Counted from the stretch's first letter, positions 46,010-54,502 are shown. The stretch: 64,000 bases of DNA from Aquimarina macrocephali JAMB N27 (GCF_000520995.1 NZ_JACA01000048.1:22342-86341); one strand, 5' to 3'. Made by a program: numbers and translations. Notes: generated by a model from the letters alone, not told the origin.

Positions 46010-46202
46010 TGATATTCTCCTCCTCGTTTATGATAAAGGGGAGACACATCCATAAAAAGCCGGATGTTATCAATACCTGTAACCACAGTAACAGGTGCGG
46101 TGCTTTTAGCATAAGCTTGGACAGCACACCGCCATCTATATTGTAGTTGCGCTGCATCTTTTTTGGTAGTCTAGGATTTTCATTTAATAGCAGGAGATAA
46201 TA
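46010..46202 (+). ncRNA. Candidate IS110-type guide (bridge) RNA region
   Basis: The 193-base leader before the transposase is rich in short inverted repeats: CCTGT/ACAGG around AACCACAGTA (46076-46095) and GGTGCGGTGC with GCACACCGCC (about 46095-46133). Elements of the IS110 group encode a guide RNA in the leader before the transposase. The folding and exact ends were not computed, so this is a positional prediction. Confidence 0.35.
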
Positions 46203-47329
46203 ATGAGTGACTACAAATATTATGCAGGATTGGATGTATCTCAGAAAAGCACCTCAATTTGCGTGGTTGATGGCAAGGGTAAATTAATATGTGAAGGAGC
46301 CAGTCTTACCAGACCGAATGATATTTACGGTTGGTTAAATAATCGTTTCGATCTGTCGGAACCTATTCGTGTTGGATTGGAAGCTGGAAATATGAGTAGT
46401 TGGTTATTTACAGCATTGCATAAACGAGGTCTTGAAATGGCATGTATGGAAACATTTCAGGCTCACCGTTTTTTAGCCACTTACCGCAATAAAACAGATA
46501 AAAATGATGCTCGTGGTCTTGCTCAATTATTACGCATGGGAGGAGATGATTTTTTAAAACTGGTTACTGTACGTTCACAGGCATCTCAGGAAACTCGTAC
46601 CCTACTCACCATGCGGGATCATCTCATTCAACAGAAAGTAAAACTTGAGAATCATATTAGCGGAGTATTAAAACCATTTGGTCTGGTGGTTGCCCGAGGT
46701 AATATAGCACCGCAAACCTTTTATGATCGTGTTGTAGATGCACTGGCTCTGGCAGAAGATCGTAATATCCATATCAAACGTATCGTAATGCCTTCATTGC
46801 TCTTGTACCTCGATACCTGTAAAATATAAAGCCTCTTGATCTTCAGGTTGAAGAAATTGCACACGATATTGAGATGGTAAAACGCTTTATGGATATCCCT
46901 GGAGTGGGAGTTATTACCGCTCTTTCCTTTTATACAGCAGTAGATTATCCAGAGAGGTTTAAGAAATCATCCGATGTTGCAGCTTATTTTGGACTTACTC
47001 CCCGACAATATCAATCGGGTGAAGTGAATCACGTTACTGGCATCTCGAAACGAGGTGACCCAGCAGTCAGACGTGCTCTTATACAAGCTGCAACCGTATT
47101 GCTTCTTCATTCCAAGCAATGGAATACACTCAAAGCGTGGGGTGTTAGACTGGCAAAGCGTATTGGTTTTAGTAAAGCACGAGTTGCTGTAGCAAGGAAA
47201 CTTGCCATTATCATGCATCGCATGTGGATCAACAATGATCGATTCAGGTCAAAAGCATTACATCGGGATGAAATAGCAACACTAAAGAAAGAGGTAGGAA
47301 AAGAAAACTCTGCACTGGTAGTTGCATAA
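46203..47329 (+). pseudogene. IS110-family transposase, frameshifted
   Basis: Two reading frames give one IS110 transposase. Part 1 (46203-46829, 208 residues) is the RuvC-like DEDD domain (YAGLDVSQKSTSICVVDG, GLEAGN, NKTDKNDARGLAQLL). Part 2 (open frame near 46823 to 47329) is the Transposase_20 domain (DIPGVGVITA, with the serine region VTGISKRGDPAVRRALIQAA). The frames differ by one base and break between about 46815 and 46830, near an A-run, within the linker helix. A mutation or sequencing error is more likely than programmed shifting. Without repair the element should be immobile. Confidence 0.85.
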
Positions 47330-47333
47330 AATA

Positions 47334-47356
47334 CCCTTGAGGTTGATACTCAAGGG
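47334..47356 (+). terminator. Hairpin after the transposase
   Basis: CCCTTGAG (47334-47341) and CTCAAGGG (47349-47356), just past the transposase stop, followed by GTTCTT. Confidence 0.6.
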
Positions 47357-47459
47357 GTTCTTGCGCAGGACGGCGGATGGATGACTTGCGAGAGCCGGAT
47401 GGTATAATCACTGGCAACAGTATTAATACCGCGCCATCTATTGGCAGCGTCTATTTGTT

Positions 47460-48254
47460 CTAATTGAATAATATAATGTAGCATTAGAGGGGCAATTTTA
47501 CTCTAATAAGACTACGGAGAGACTAATGATCCTGTTGCAAGAAGGATCAGAAAAGAGGCAAAAAAGTCAATTTACTGAAATTGGCTAATGGATAGTTGTA
47601 TGTAAAATAATCCATTGGAAAATTATAATATTATGTTTTATCAATGGGTTATATAAATCTAGAATAGAATTTGACATACGCGCAACTAGAGACCGGCCTT
47701 TTAGCCGAATTTATGGTATAGTTATCCATTAGCGCACTAGAGCCGCTGTGGTTTTTGACAGGGGTTGATAATCCCCACAACCCGCTATATGCGAGCTGCA
47801 TTGGCACTATTGAATAAAAAACGGGACAACTCAAGTGAAATATGACTGTCTTGTAAGAATAATGAACTGATTTTCGGCGGCGGCCATCCAAAGCTGCAAG
47901 TAATTTGGGTCATTTTATGGATGTACCTCCCTCGCCTAATACTGAAGGTCAAAACTACCACTTGGTTCCCTACTCACATCTGTATAAAGTATCTTAGCAA
48001 AAAAGTCGTTTTTAGCCTCATACAGCGGGGTTAGTGATTTAATTAGGAATATCCTTTCTTACACTCTTTTACTGCGCTCAGCGGTAAGCTGCTGCTTCAT
48101 ATAGTGACACTCTGAGTTAACCCCATGCTCCGCACTAACCTTTGCTAAGCCCCTTGGGATGTTTCAACGGATTGGATGAATGTGTTTAAGGTTTGTTCTT
48201 GCCACGGTAATGAATCATATATGACTTATGAGCGAATAGCGAATGCATTGTGGT
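47460..48254. other. Gene-free stretch between the insertion element and the origin
   Basis: About 800 bases in which I find no convincing gene on either strand. The open frame at 47649-47891 (minus) has no recognisable domain or start signal. It may hold remains of an insertion end or of plasmid non-coding DNA. Confidence 0.4.
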
Positions 48255-48337
48255 ATTGCGAAGCAATGGGAGAGCGAAGCGAGGGTCGGAGGTATGTGTG
48301 CGAAGTCACACCTGTTAATATCTGATGGCGTGAGCCA
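48255..48337. repeat. Cluster of mini-hairpins with GCGAAGC cores
   Basis: Four short hairpins in 85 bases: ATTGCGAAGCAAT (48255-48267), GCGAAGC (48274-48280), GTGTGCGAAGTCACAC (48296-48311) and ATGGC/GCCAT (about 48325-48337). GCGAAGC is known to form an unusually stable DNA mini-hairpin. The cluster lies about 40 bases before the first DnaA box of the origin. Confidence 0.5.
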
Positions 48338-48372
48338 TTCAATTTCTTCTTTAAAACTGCAATTTTGTTGAA

Positions 48373-48948
48373 TTATCCACAATTGGTTTCCTGTTCTTTA
48401 TTCTAAAGTTTGTTCTTGTTTCTGTTCATGGAGTGATTTATCCTTATAAGTCAATATGATATTCCACTTAAAACTACATTTTGTCACGCTAAACCTACTT
48501 TTAGTCACAGTTGCACTACATTTGGTCACCGCTAAACCTACGTTTTGTCATGCTAAACCTACGTTTTGGGATAATTAAAAATATGTTATCCACAATATTA
48601 GATCATTAAAAACTACATTTTGTCACATTAGAATAACTACGAACTATAATGGATAAAAACCTTTGTTTTTCAGTATGTTATGAATACGTAGTTTACAGTT
48701 AATAACTACATTTTGTCACATTAGATTCATGACCTAATCTGGCATTTAAGCTAAAACTACATTTTGTCACCGGGTAGTCTTTATCTATATTTTTTGGCTA
48801 TTTAGTGCCTATTTATGTATGTAACATATGACTATCTACTACAATTGGTGCTAAAAATAAAACCAGAAAAATCTTTAAAACTACATTTTGTCACAAAAAT
48901 TTTGTTGTGAAAAACTTCTTGCTACATAAATGTAAAATGATGTAGTTT
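48373..48948. other. oriV: Iteron-type plasmid replication origin
   Basis: Nine direct iterons with consensus AAACTACATTTTGTCAC start near 48471, 48491, 48513, 48534, 48555, 48608, 48704, 48753 and 48877; numbers 2-5 are variants, and the fifth ends in GGGAT instead of GTCAC. Two perfect DnaA boxes TTATCCACA are at 48373-48381 and 48586-48594. AT-rich DNA lies between. An inverted half iteron ATGTAGTTT (48940-48948) overlaps the rep leader. This is the layout of Rep_3 theta plasmids, where iterons bind Rep monomers and the inverted half site serves autoregulation. Confidence 0.85.
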
Positions 48949-48954
48949 ATAATT

Positions 48955-49965
48955 ATGTCTGATCAATTAAGAACATTAGATGTTAAATCCACTTCTGGAA
49001 CCATTGTGAAGCCAGGGGAATTAGTCGATGTAGTTGAAGTAACCCCCCTCACCCTTAATGATCGCAAGATTTATAATCTTCTAGTAGATAATGCAAAACA
49101 AGATATCGCTAAACCAGTATTGCATTCTATAGATAAAGAAGCATTGAGATTATCTCGAAAAAGTGATGAACGCGTTGATAGTTCCATTATGCGTCTGATG
49201 GGAGCAATTGCCCATATCAAAACAAAGCAGAATGGTGAATCAGCTACACTTAGAGTTCAACTACTTGGTAAGAACATAGAACACGAAAGAAATGATGGTA
49301 AATTCTATTATTCGTTTGATCCTGATTTAAGAGATGCTTTGAATGACAGTACCGTTTTCGCAAGATTAAAGAAAAATGTAATGCTTTCCTTCAAAGGAAA
49401 GTATGGTCTTGCTTTATACGAGATGGTTGAAAAGCGGATTAATATGAATAAATCACAGGAAACATTTTCTGTTCAAGAATTTAGAAATCTTTTGGGTGTT
49501 CCCAAGAATAAATTAACAACTTGGTATAACCTTAGAACACGAGCTATTGAACCTGCTCAAATGGAGGTAAATCAGTTATCACCTACTTTTCGAGTAGAAA
49601 TAGAGGGAAAGTCAACTCCAGGAAAAGGTAGAGAAATCACTCATATTTTACTAAAATGGTGGCATACCTCATCAGACGGTCAGGATGAATCAGTCAAAGA
49701 ACTTACATATTCTAAGCAAGGTCGCAAGGCTCGTCGAAATGGGACTGTTGAACAGATAGTTGATGAACAACAACCAAAATTGTCACATTTATTGTCAGAT
49801 CAGGCTATAGAAACTGCTCGTAACATTTTAATAAACCGTGGTTACCGTGAAGGTGTCCAGCAAGCTATTATTATATGGGAAGAAAAATTTCAAGGTCAGG
49901 CAATTCCTGAAAATCCGAATGGCGCATTTATTCAATTTTGCAGAAAAATATTTGTTAATAATTAA
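48955..49965 (+). CDS. Rep_3-family plasmid replication initiator
   Basis: A 336-residue initiator made of two winged-helix domains, as in RepE/Pi-type proteins. The first (about 30-150) includes LTLNDRKIYNLLVDNA and SSIMRLMGAIAHIK; the second (about 150-250) includes LSFKGKYGLALYEMVEKRI and FSVQEFRNLLGVP. A C-terminal extension (about 260-336) has a further helical segment. It starts 7 bases after the inverted half iteron and should bind the iterons at 48471-48894 to begin replication and repress itself. The closest relatives in memory are proteobacterial plasmids. Confidence 0.88.
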   Translation: MSDQLRTLDVKSTSGTIVKPGELVDVVEVTPLTLNDRKIYNLLVDNAKQDIAKPVLHSIDKEALRLSRKSDERVDSSIMRLMGAIAHIKTKQNGESATLRVQLLGKNIEHERNDGKFYYSFDPDLRDALNDSTVFARLKKNVMLSFKGKYGLALYEMVEKRINMNKSQETFSVQEFRNLLGVPKNKLTTWYNLRTRAIEPAQMEVNQLSPTFRVEIEGKSTPGKGREITHILLKWWHTSSDGQDESVKELTYSKQGRKARRNGTVEQIVDEQQPKLSHLLSDQAIETARNILINRGYREGVQQAIIIWEEKFQGQAIPENPNGAFIQFCRKIFVNN

Positions 49966-50033
49966 CCTTGATAAACACCTTTACAGATCGTCTCTTTTGC
50001 ATTTAATTGGCAAATTGCTATTACAATAGTTCA

Positions 50034-50359
50034 TTACTTAATTAAATAGCAACTAATCAGATAGCACCTGCTATTTAATTAAGTAATCTTATAGCAATTA
50101 TTATTATGCTACTTGCTATTTGATTACTTAGTTTGTTAGCAACCGTTAGCATTGTTATCGGTATAAGGATACAGGTCGTCCCTAGCATAAATACCACATA
50201 GATGTTGTCTATTATTAACCCATTATAGGTTTATAGTTAATATTATTGCAGTCCTTATTTTAGATGTTAGGATTCTATTACTTGCTATCTAATTAAGTGC
50301 CATAGTGGTAGTCGTAGATTTTCTTATAAATGTGATTACATTACTTAATTAAATAGCAT
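50034..50359. repeat. Repeated 18-19 base sites before parA (parS-like)
   Basis: TTACTTAATTAAATAGCAA at 50034-50052, its inverted copy at 50069-50086, variants TTGCTATTTGATTACTTA at 50113-50130 and TTGCTATCTAATTAAGTG at 50282-50299, and another copy at 50341-50359, plus half sites near 50015 and 50090. The core ATTTAATTAAAT is palindromic. They fill the 424-base gap between rep and parA and are the best candidates for the partition centromere and for operator sites. Confidence 0.7.
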
Positions 50360-50389
50360 CTTATAAAACAGGAACAAGATGAGTGATAT

Positions 50390-51109
50390 ATGTCCAATAA
50401 GAAAGCAAAGGTTGTCATATTTGCAAATTCAAAAGGTGGCGTGGGAAAGACAACTTCTTGTACCATATTGGCATGCGCATTTGCAGAGGCAGGAAATCGT
50501 GTTACGGTTATAGATGCTGATCCAAACCATCCACATGAAGATTGGGAGAAGGACGGAGGGAAAGTAGAAAACCTGAAGTTCGTTATTAATGATAATGAAA
50601 ATAACCTAGAACAAGAAATCGAGAACGCTAGGGACAAAAATGATTTGGTAATTGTTGATTTAGAAGGAACAAAGAACATATCAATTCTTTATTCCATAAA
50701 GAAAGCCGACCTCGTTATAATTCCCATGCGTCCAACTAAATTGGATGGTCGTCGTGCAGCGGATACTATTCAAGTGGTAAAAGCCATTTCCAAGAAATTT
50801 AATCGTAATACACCATATTCTTTATTGTTTACAAATACGAGTGAGGCAATACGAACGAAAGCTTACAAAAGAACCGCCAAGCAAATAATTGATCAGGGTA
50901 TCGATCTCTTCGAAACAGAGTTGTTTCAACTGCAAGCGTTTGCTGAACTTCATGAAAGGAGCAAAAGTCTTTCACAATTAAATTCTTCTCACGTAAGTAA
51001 CCTAGACAAAGCGAAGAACATAGCTGAATCTTTTGCTGTTGAAGTTAAAGAGAAACTAAAAACTAAAAAAGTTGTACAACCAATTAAGGAGTTAGAAACC
51101 ATATGTTAG
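50390..51109 (+). CDS. parA: ParA-type partition ATPase
   Basis: A 239-residue deviant Walker ATPase that drives plasmid segregation on the nucleoid. The Walker A motif is NSKGGVGKTT (near the N-terminus), Walker A' is DADPNHPH and Walker B is LVIVDLEG, with RPTKLD later. It has no N-terminal DNA-binding domain, so it is of the small type Ib. The stop overlaps the next gene by 7 bases. It lies behind the repeated sites at 50034-50359. Confidence 0.92.
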   Translation: MSNKKAKVVIFANSKGGVGKTTSCTILACAFAEAGNRVTVIDADPNHPHEDWEKDGGKVENLKFVINDNENNLEQEIENARDKNDLVIVDLEGTKNISILYSIKKADLVIIPMRPTKLDGRRAADTIQVVKAISKKFNRNTPYSLLFTNTSEAIRTKAYKRTAKQIIDQGIDLFETELFQLQAFAELHERSKSLSQLNSSHVSNLDKAKNIAESFAVEVKEKLKTKKVVQPIKELETIC

Positions 51110-51495
51110 AAGAAGATACTGTAAAACCAATATTTGGAGGTAGTGATCTTAGTTTGGATGATCTGGAACCAGAAACTGAAATGATAACGGAGGTAGTTAG
51201 TGTTCCTCGTTCTGAGAAAAGAGTCATAGAGGAGATAGCTAGCGAAACTAATTTCGCTAGAACACGTTCTATAAAATCCGAACCTAGAGTAATACCAATG
51301 AGTATTTCTCTATTTCCAGAAGAGCATAAAATAATGTCGAAGATAGTAAGTGAATATGAGCTAATGCCTGAACATATAGGAACGAAAGCTTCTAGATCTG
51401 ATGTTATTCGCGCAGCACTTTATTTTTTTAATACCGCGCCTATTGAAAAACAGGTGGCAATGGTTGCCGCAAACAGGGGGCGTCCTAAGAAATAG
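51103..51495 (+). CDS. Small partner of ParA, putative centromere-binding protein
   Basis: A 130-residue acidic-then-basic protein overlapping parA by 7 bases. The C-terminal half (EPRVIPMSISLFPEEHKIMSKIV, ASRSDVIRAALYFFN) looks like a ribbon-helix-helix DNA-binding fold, as in small ParB-like partners of type Ib ParA proteins. It is followed 8 bases later by one more copy of the repeated site. Role inferred from position and fold pattern. Confidence 0.72.
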   Translation: MLEEDTVKPIFGGSDLSLDDLEPETEMITEVVSVPRSEKRVIEEIASETNFARTRSIKSEPRVIPMSISLFPEEHKIMSKIVSEYELMPEHIGTKASRSDVIRAALYFFNTAPIEKQVAMVAANRGRPKK

Positions 51496-51502
51496 ACATT
51501 AG

Positions 51503-51521
51503 TTGCCATTTAATCAAGTAA
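51503..51521. repeat. Partition-type site after the par operon
   Basis: TTGCCATTTAATCAAGTAA, a copy of the sites at 50034-50359, so the par operon is flanked on both sides. Confidence 0.6.
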
Positions 51522-51539
51522 GGTATTAGCAATTACTAT

Positions 51540-52457
51540 CTATCCATTCACCAACCACTCATTCAAATCATCATAATCGGTATAAAGTGCATGCCTATGA
51601 TCGAGCTGAAAGGTGAGGGGGCTAAACAGTTTTCTTGCGTCCTCAGCCTTGGTATCAAGCCACGTAATGATGGTTTGGTAGTCGTTTGCCTGAATGAATT
51701 CAATCGCTCTAGGAATAAACGACAATGAGTTTAGCACCAATACGTCATTGGGTAGTGCATCTTTGTATTTACCGATCACCATAGCCGACATAAAATCAAA
51801 GAAGCCCTCGAAGATTTCAATAGTATTTTGATCCTGCCCTTTGAAGGTGGTGAAGTATTTCGGTGAGCAAGAAAGCTTACTGTATTTGTTGCGTAGTTCA
51901 TATCCGCCTTTGTCATTCTGGAAACCAAGGGTAAAATATATCTTATCACTGTCATTCAGAGAATAATTCACCTCAGACACGATTGCTCTTGCTTGATGCG
52001 TACTCTTTTTGTCAATTGTCGTCACTTCCATTGTTGCAACACGTTTCGGGATCTTACGTGATGATAAATAGTTAATCAGGGCAGGGTGCTCTAATGGTTT
52101 TATGGATTCAATAGTAATGCCGGATTCTGAGTCTTTGGCATATACCTCTTTGGTAATCTGCGTATCTGTATTGATCGTTGTATAGGGTCGAAGAAATGCC
52201 ATGACTTCACCCCAATCATCAGTGTTTTCATACTCCATAACAAAGCTGAATATATTACCACCTTTACCAAGCCCAAAATCATACCATACCCACGCATCAC
52301 TTTTGAGTTCCACTTTAAAGCTTGGGTCATTATCACCAACTCGCAAAGGGGATTTGTACCAGAGTTTGCGAGCTGAACCTTTGCCCTGAATAGGTTGATG
52401 CCCTAACTGCTGAAGCAAATGAGGCAATGATATTTTCTTAGCATCTTCGTAATCCAT
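51540..52457 (-). CDS. Primase-like Toprim protein of mobile elements
   Basis: A 305-residue protein. The N-terminal part (LPHLLQQLGHQP, YKSPLRVGDNDPSFKV, WYDFGLGKGGNIFSFV) matches the CHC2-like start of primases from Bacteroidetes mobile elements, here without zinc-binding cysteines. The C-terminal Toprim_2-like part has the Glu strand IEIFEGFFDFMSAM and VLVLNSLSF, but where DxD is expected it reads TWLDTKA, so only one of the acidic residues is clear. It may be a reduced or inactive primase. It reads toward the par operon, opposite to it. Confidence 0.75.
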   Translation of the reverse strand: MDYEDAKKISLPHLLQQLGHQPIQGKGSARKLWYKSPLRVGDNDPSFKVELKSDAWVWYDFGLGKGGNIFSFVMEYENTDDWGEVMAFLRPYTTINTDTQITKEVYAKDSESGITIESIKPLEHPALINYLSSRKIPKRVATMEVTTIDKKSTHQARAIVSEVNYSLNDSDKIYFTLGFQNDKGGYELRNKYSKLSCSPKYFTTFKGQDQNTIEIFEGFFDFMSAMVIGKYKDALPNDVLVLNSLSFIPRAIEFIQANDYQTIITWLDTKAEDARKLFSPLTFQLDHRHALYTDYDDLNEWLVNG

Positions 52458-52512
52458 AGTTCTCCTGCTTTATTCGTTAAACACAATCTTTGTTCCAAAG
52501 AGGTGAGGGGGC

Positions 52513-52977
52513 TTATAATTCTCCTTGATCAGTCATGGATCGATAGCCCTCTCTGGATATGATGACATGATCTAGAATCGTTATACCAAGAATCTCACCA
52601 GCATGCTTCATACGTTCAGTCAGTTTCTTATCTACATCACTAGGCATTAATGAGCCACTAGGGTGATTATGACATAATATGATACCAGCAGCTAAACACT
52701 TAATAGCACCGCAAAATACTTTAGTAGGATCAGCTAGTGCAGCGGCAATCCCTCCGGTGGAAATAGTGACTATACCAAGTACCTGATTAGCTCTATTGAG
52801 ATACATCGCTTTAAAGGTTTCAAAAGCATCTATGGTATCATAATCCCAAGATTCTTTGAATAATATGGCCGCATCTTTTGACCATTTTATCTTAACACGA
52901 TCACACGCTTTTACTTTATTGGCATAGGTTAATTTGACTTCAGATACTTTGCTTGGAACCATTTTAATTGTCTTCAT
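52513..52977 (-). CDS. radC: RadC-like JAMM domain protein
   Basis: A 154-residue protein with the JAB1/MPN (JAMM) metal site HNHPSGSLMPSDVD and the RadC context GIVTISTGG and ILDHVIIS. It lacks the N-terminal helix-hairpin-helix of chromosomal RadC, as is usual for copies on plasmids and integrative elements. Its role in DNA metabolism is not established. A 131-base structured repeat lies directly upstream. Confidence 0.88.
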   Translation of the reverse strand: MKTIKMVPSKVSEVKLTYANKVKACDRVKIKWSKDAAILFKESWDYDTIDAFETFKAMYLNRANQVLGIVTISTGGIAAALADPTKVFCGAIKCLAAGIILCHNHPSGSLMPSDVDKKLTERMKHAGEILGITILDHVIISREGYRSMTDQGEL

Positions 52978-52985
52978 TGTTCATG

Positions 52986-53116
52986 TTTTAGGTTAGACAT
53001 TTTATGCCACCCTAAAAAGGATCTGACTTGGTTTGCAGTACATAGATATGCTGCGATGCATCTACACTGCTCTCCAAGTCATATCCTATCTTTGCAAGCA
53101 AATGTCTAACCTAAAA
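52986..53116. repeat. Long nested inverted repeat upstream of radC
   Basis: Outer arms TTTTAGGTTAGACATTT (52986-53002) and its perfect complement (53100-53116). Inner arms AGGATCTGACTTGG (53018-53031) and CCAAGTCATATCCT (53074-53087), one mismatch. The central part GCAGT...ACTGC (about 53036-53070) can also pair. Together this forms one extended hairpin of 131 bases. It could be a structured RNA leader or a single-strand DNA hairpin. Confidence 0.7.
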
Positions 53117-53119
53117 AAA

Positions 53120-53145
53120 AGGGAATCTCAATGAAGCGATTCCCT
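53120..53145 (-). terminator. Terminator of the 81-residue gene
   Basis: AGGGAATC (53120-53127) and GATTCCCT (53138-53145), with a T-run on the minus strand, 20 bases past the stop at 53166. Confidence 0.75.
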
Positions 53146-53165
53146 AAAGACAAATGATAGATACG

Positions 53166-53411
53166 TTAGTGTGTTTTCACATAGGTATCTACTTTGACAA
53201 AATGTGTACTACCATTTTTAACGGAATATTTCCGTTTAATGATATGTAAATTAGCCCGCATTTTTCCATTGAATTTGTACTGATAATCTTCCGGTAAATT
53301 TCGGAGTATTTCAATCACTTCTTCAACATCAATACTACAGACTAATGTATTTAGTCCAAATCGGAAATGAGGTTTAGCATTACCAAGATAAATATCTTCT
53401 CCTTGTGCCAT
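53166..53411 (-). CDS. Small plasmid protein, paralogue of 53507-53911
   Basis: An 81-residue protein of no family I recognise. It aligns with the next protein upstream: IYLGNAKPHFRFGLNTL against LYIANLKPANEEKFGFSIL, VEEVIEIL against MEDLKELL, LHIIKRK against IKVIERK, and STHFVKVD against RSHFVAID. Each copy has its own terminator with the same stem. No signal peptide or membrane helix is evident. Confidence 0.65.
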   Translation of the reverse strand: MAQGEDIYLGNAKPHFRFGLNTLVCSIDVEEVIEILRNLPEDYQYKFNGKMRANLHIIKRKYSVKNGSTHFVKVDTYVKTH

Positions 53412-53450
53412 TTTTAAAAGTGTTAATGGTTAAAAAATATGATGTAAAAA

Positions 53451-53482
53451 AGGGAATCTCAATAAATTGATTGTGATTCCCT
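53451..53482 (-). terminator. Terminator of the 134-residue gene
   Basis: AGGGAATC (53451-53458) and GATTCCCT (53475-53482), the same stem as at 53120-53145, with an inner TCAAT/ATTGA pairing. Confidence 0.7.
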
Positions 53483-53506
53483 ATAGTTAAAAAGTACGAT
53501 GAATTA

Positions 53507-53911
53507 TTAAGCTGTAGTAGCTTGTTTTTTAGACCCCCGCTTTCCTGTCTTACCCGTGGTAGACTTTTCTTCAGTTTTTGTCTTCTCAGTCGTATCTTTT
53601 GGCTCATTGTCATTAGCTGCTTTTGAATTATCATTAGCAGCATCTTTTCTCTTACTTGAATCCGGCACGAAGTCATCAATAGCAACAAAGTGTGATCTCC
53701 CAAATTTATCAGGGTTCTTACGCTCTATTACTTTAATATTGAAAAAATGCGATCCTTCATACTCATACTTCAGATTTTGTACTTCTTCTGATTCCAGAAG
53801 CTCTTTCAAATCTTCCATACAAATTGCACCTTTCAGGATGGAAAAGCCGAATTTTTCTTCGTTTGCAGGTTTCAAATTAGCGATGTACAAGTTGGTTTTT
53901 GAATTTGCCAT
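53507..53911 (-). CDS. Small plasmid protein with basic low-complexity tail
   Basis: A 134-residue protein. Residues 1-85 are the domain shared with the 81-residue neighbour; residues 86-134 are a Lys/Thr/Ala/Asn-rich tail (SKAANDNE, TEEKSTTGKTGKRGSKK), probably disordered and able to bind nucleic acid (inference). The 244 bases upstream (53912-54155) hold a perfect hairpin AGTAATGC/GCATTACT at 54037-54055 set inside an AGCTATA/TATAGCT pair (54008-54061). Family not recognised. Confidence 0.65.
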   Translation of the reverse strand: MANSKTNLYIANLKPANEEKFGFSILKGAICMEDLKELLESEEVQNLKYEYEGSHFFNIKVIERKNPDKFGRSHFVAIDDFVPDSSKRKDAANDNSKAANDNEPKDTTEKTKTEEKSTTGKTGKRGSKKQATTA

Positions 53912-54155
53912 TTTTGTAAGATTTTAGTGTTAAACAATATGTAAAACGTAAGACTTGCAGCACAACAAAGTGAGTGCGCTATCGTCTATTCTCAAGTGCA
54001 TAAATGCAGCTATAAAACAGGTTAGTTTAGTTATGGAGTAATGCCTAGCATTACTATAGCTCTCAATTTAGAATTGATGCAAGTTTACGGGCGGCAATCT
54101 ATCGGGGAGTGGTTGGGATTTCAAGAAGAATGTTGTGCGAATGTGAAGAAATTTC

Positions 54156-54461
54156 CTAGCTGTTGAATTTAGGATTCGCTTGAAGAAATTCGTATGCCTT
54201 ATTAATAATATCACCTGGGGTAATATCAAGGGCTTTCGCAATTTTTATGAGGTTGTTGATTTTAGGAGAAGACACTTTTCCAGAATCATATCGTTGAAAA
54301 GTATTACGTTCCAGATTGGATACAGCGCATACATCACTCTGTGACATTTCTTTTTTATCTCGATAGTGACGAATTGCTTGTCCCATTGATTCTGCGATCA
54401 ACGCCTCCTGACGTTTTTCTATCTTTTTTTCTGTGTCTGTCATTTTCACCATTGCGTTCAA
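54156..54461 (-). CDS. XRE-family regulator
   Basis: A 101-residue Cro/CI-type protein. The helix-turn-helix is about residues 28-85 (AIRHYRDKKEMSQSDVCAVSNLERNTFQRYDSGKVSSPKINNLIKIAKAL). The start may be the first Met or the Met at residue 4 or 7. It is divergent from the lipoprotein pair at 54600, and a palindrome in the shared gap is its probable operator. Confidence 0.85.
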   Translation of the reverse strand: MNAMVKMTDTEKKIEKRQEALIAESMGQAIRHYRDKKEMSQSDVCAVSNLERNTFQRYDSGKVSSPKINNLIKIAKALDITPGDIINKAYEFLQANPKFNS

Positions 54462-54502
54462 ATTTAGACAGAATTGTCTTCAGAAACTACTTATATATTG
54501 TT

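Larger units (their letters stand above)
46058..47441 (+). mobile_element. IS110-family insertion sequence, disrupted
   Basis: The transposase remnant (46203-47329) is flanked by shared words: AGCCGGATG(T/G)TAT at 46058-46070 and 47393-47405, and CGCCATCTAT at 46130-46139 and 47432-47441. IS110 elements lack long terminal inverted repeats, so the true ends are uncertain and these coordinates are only the span of the shared words. Confidence 0.5.

Noticed and set aside
46815..46830. Programmed frameshift in the IS110 transposase
   Set aside because: IS110 transposases are normally one frame, and no classical slippery heptamer with a downstream hairpin was seen. Mutation or sequencing error is simpler.
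47649..47891. Open frame of 80 codons in the gap before the origin
   Set aside because: No start signal, domain or operon context, and Cys/Ser-rich wording typical of chance frames.
48471..48894. Iteron array as a CRISPR
   Set aside because: The units are 17-18 bases with irregular spacing and variants, adjacent to a Rep gene and DnaA boxes. There are no cas genes, and the repeats are too short.
52986..53116. The long palindrome upstream of radC as an integron attC site
   Set aside because: Its arms contain GTTAGAC and GTCTAAC, which fit the attC core words, but in the reverse order (attC begins RYYYAAC and ends GTTRRRY). There is no integron integrase or cassette array nearby.
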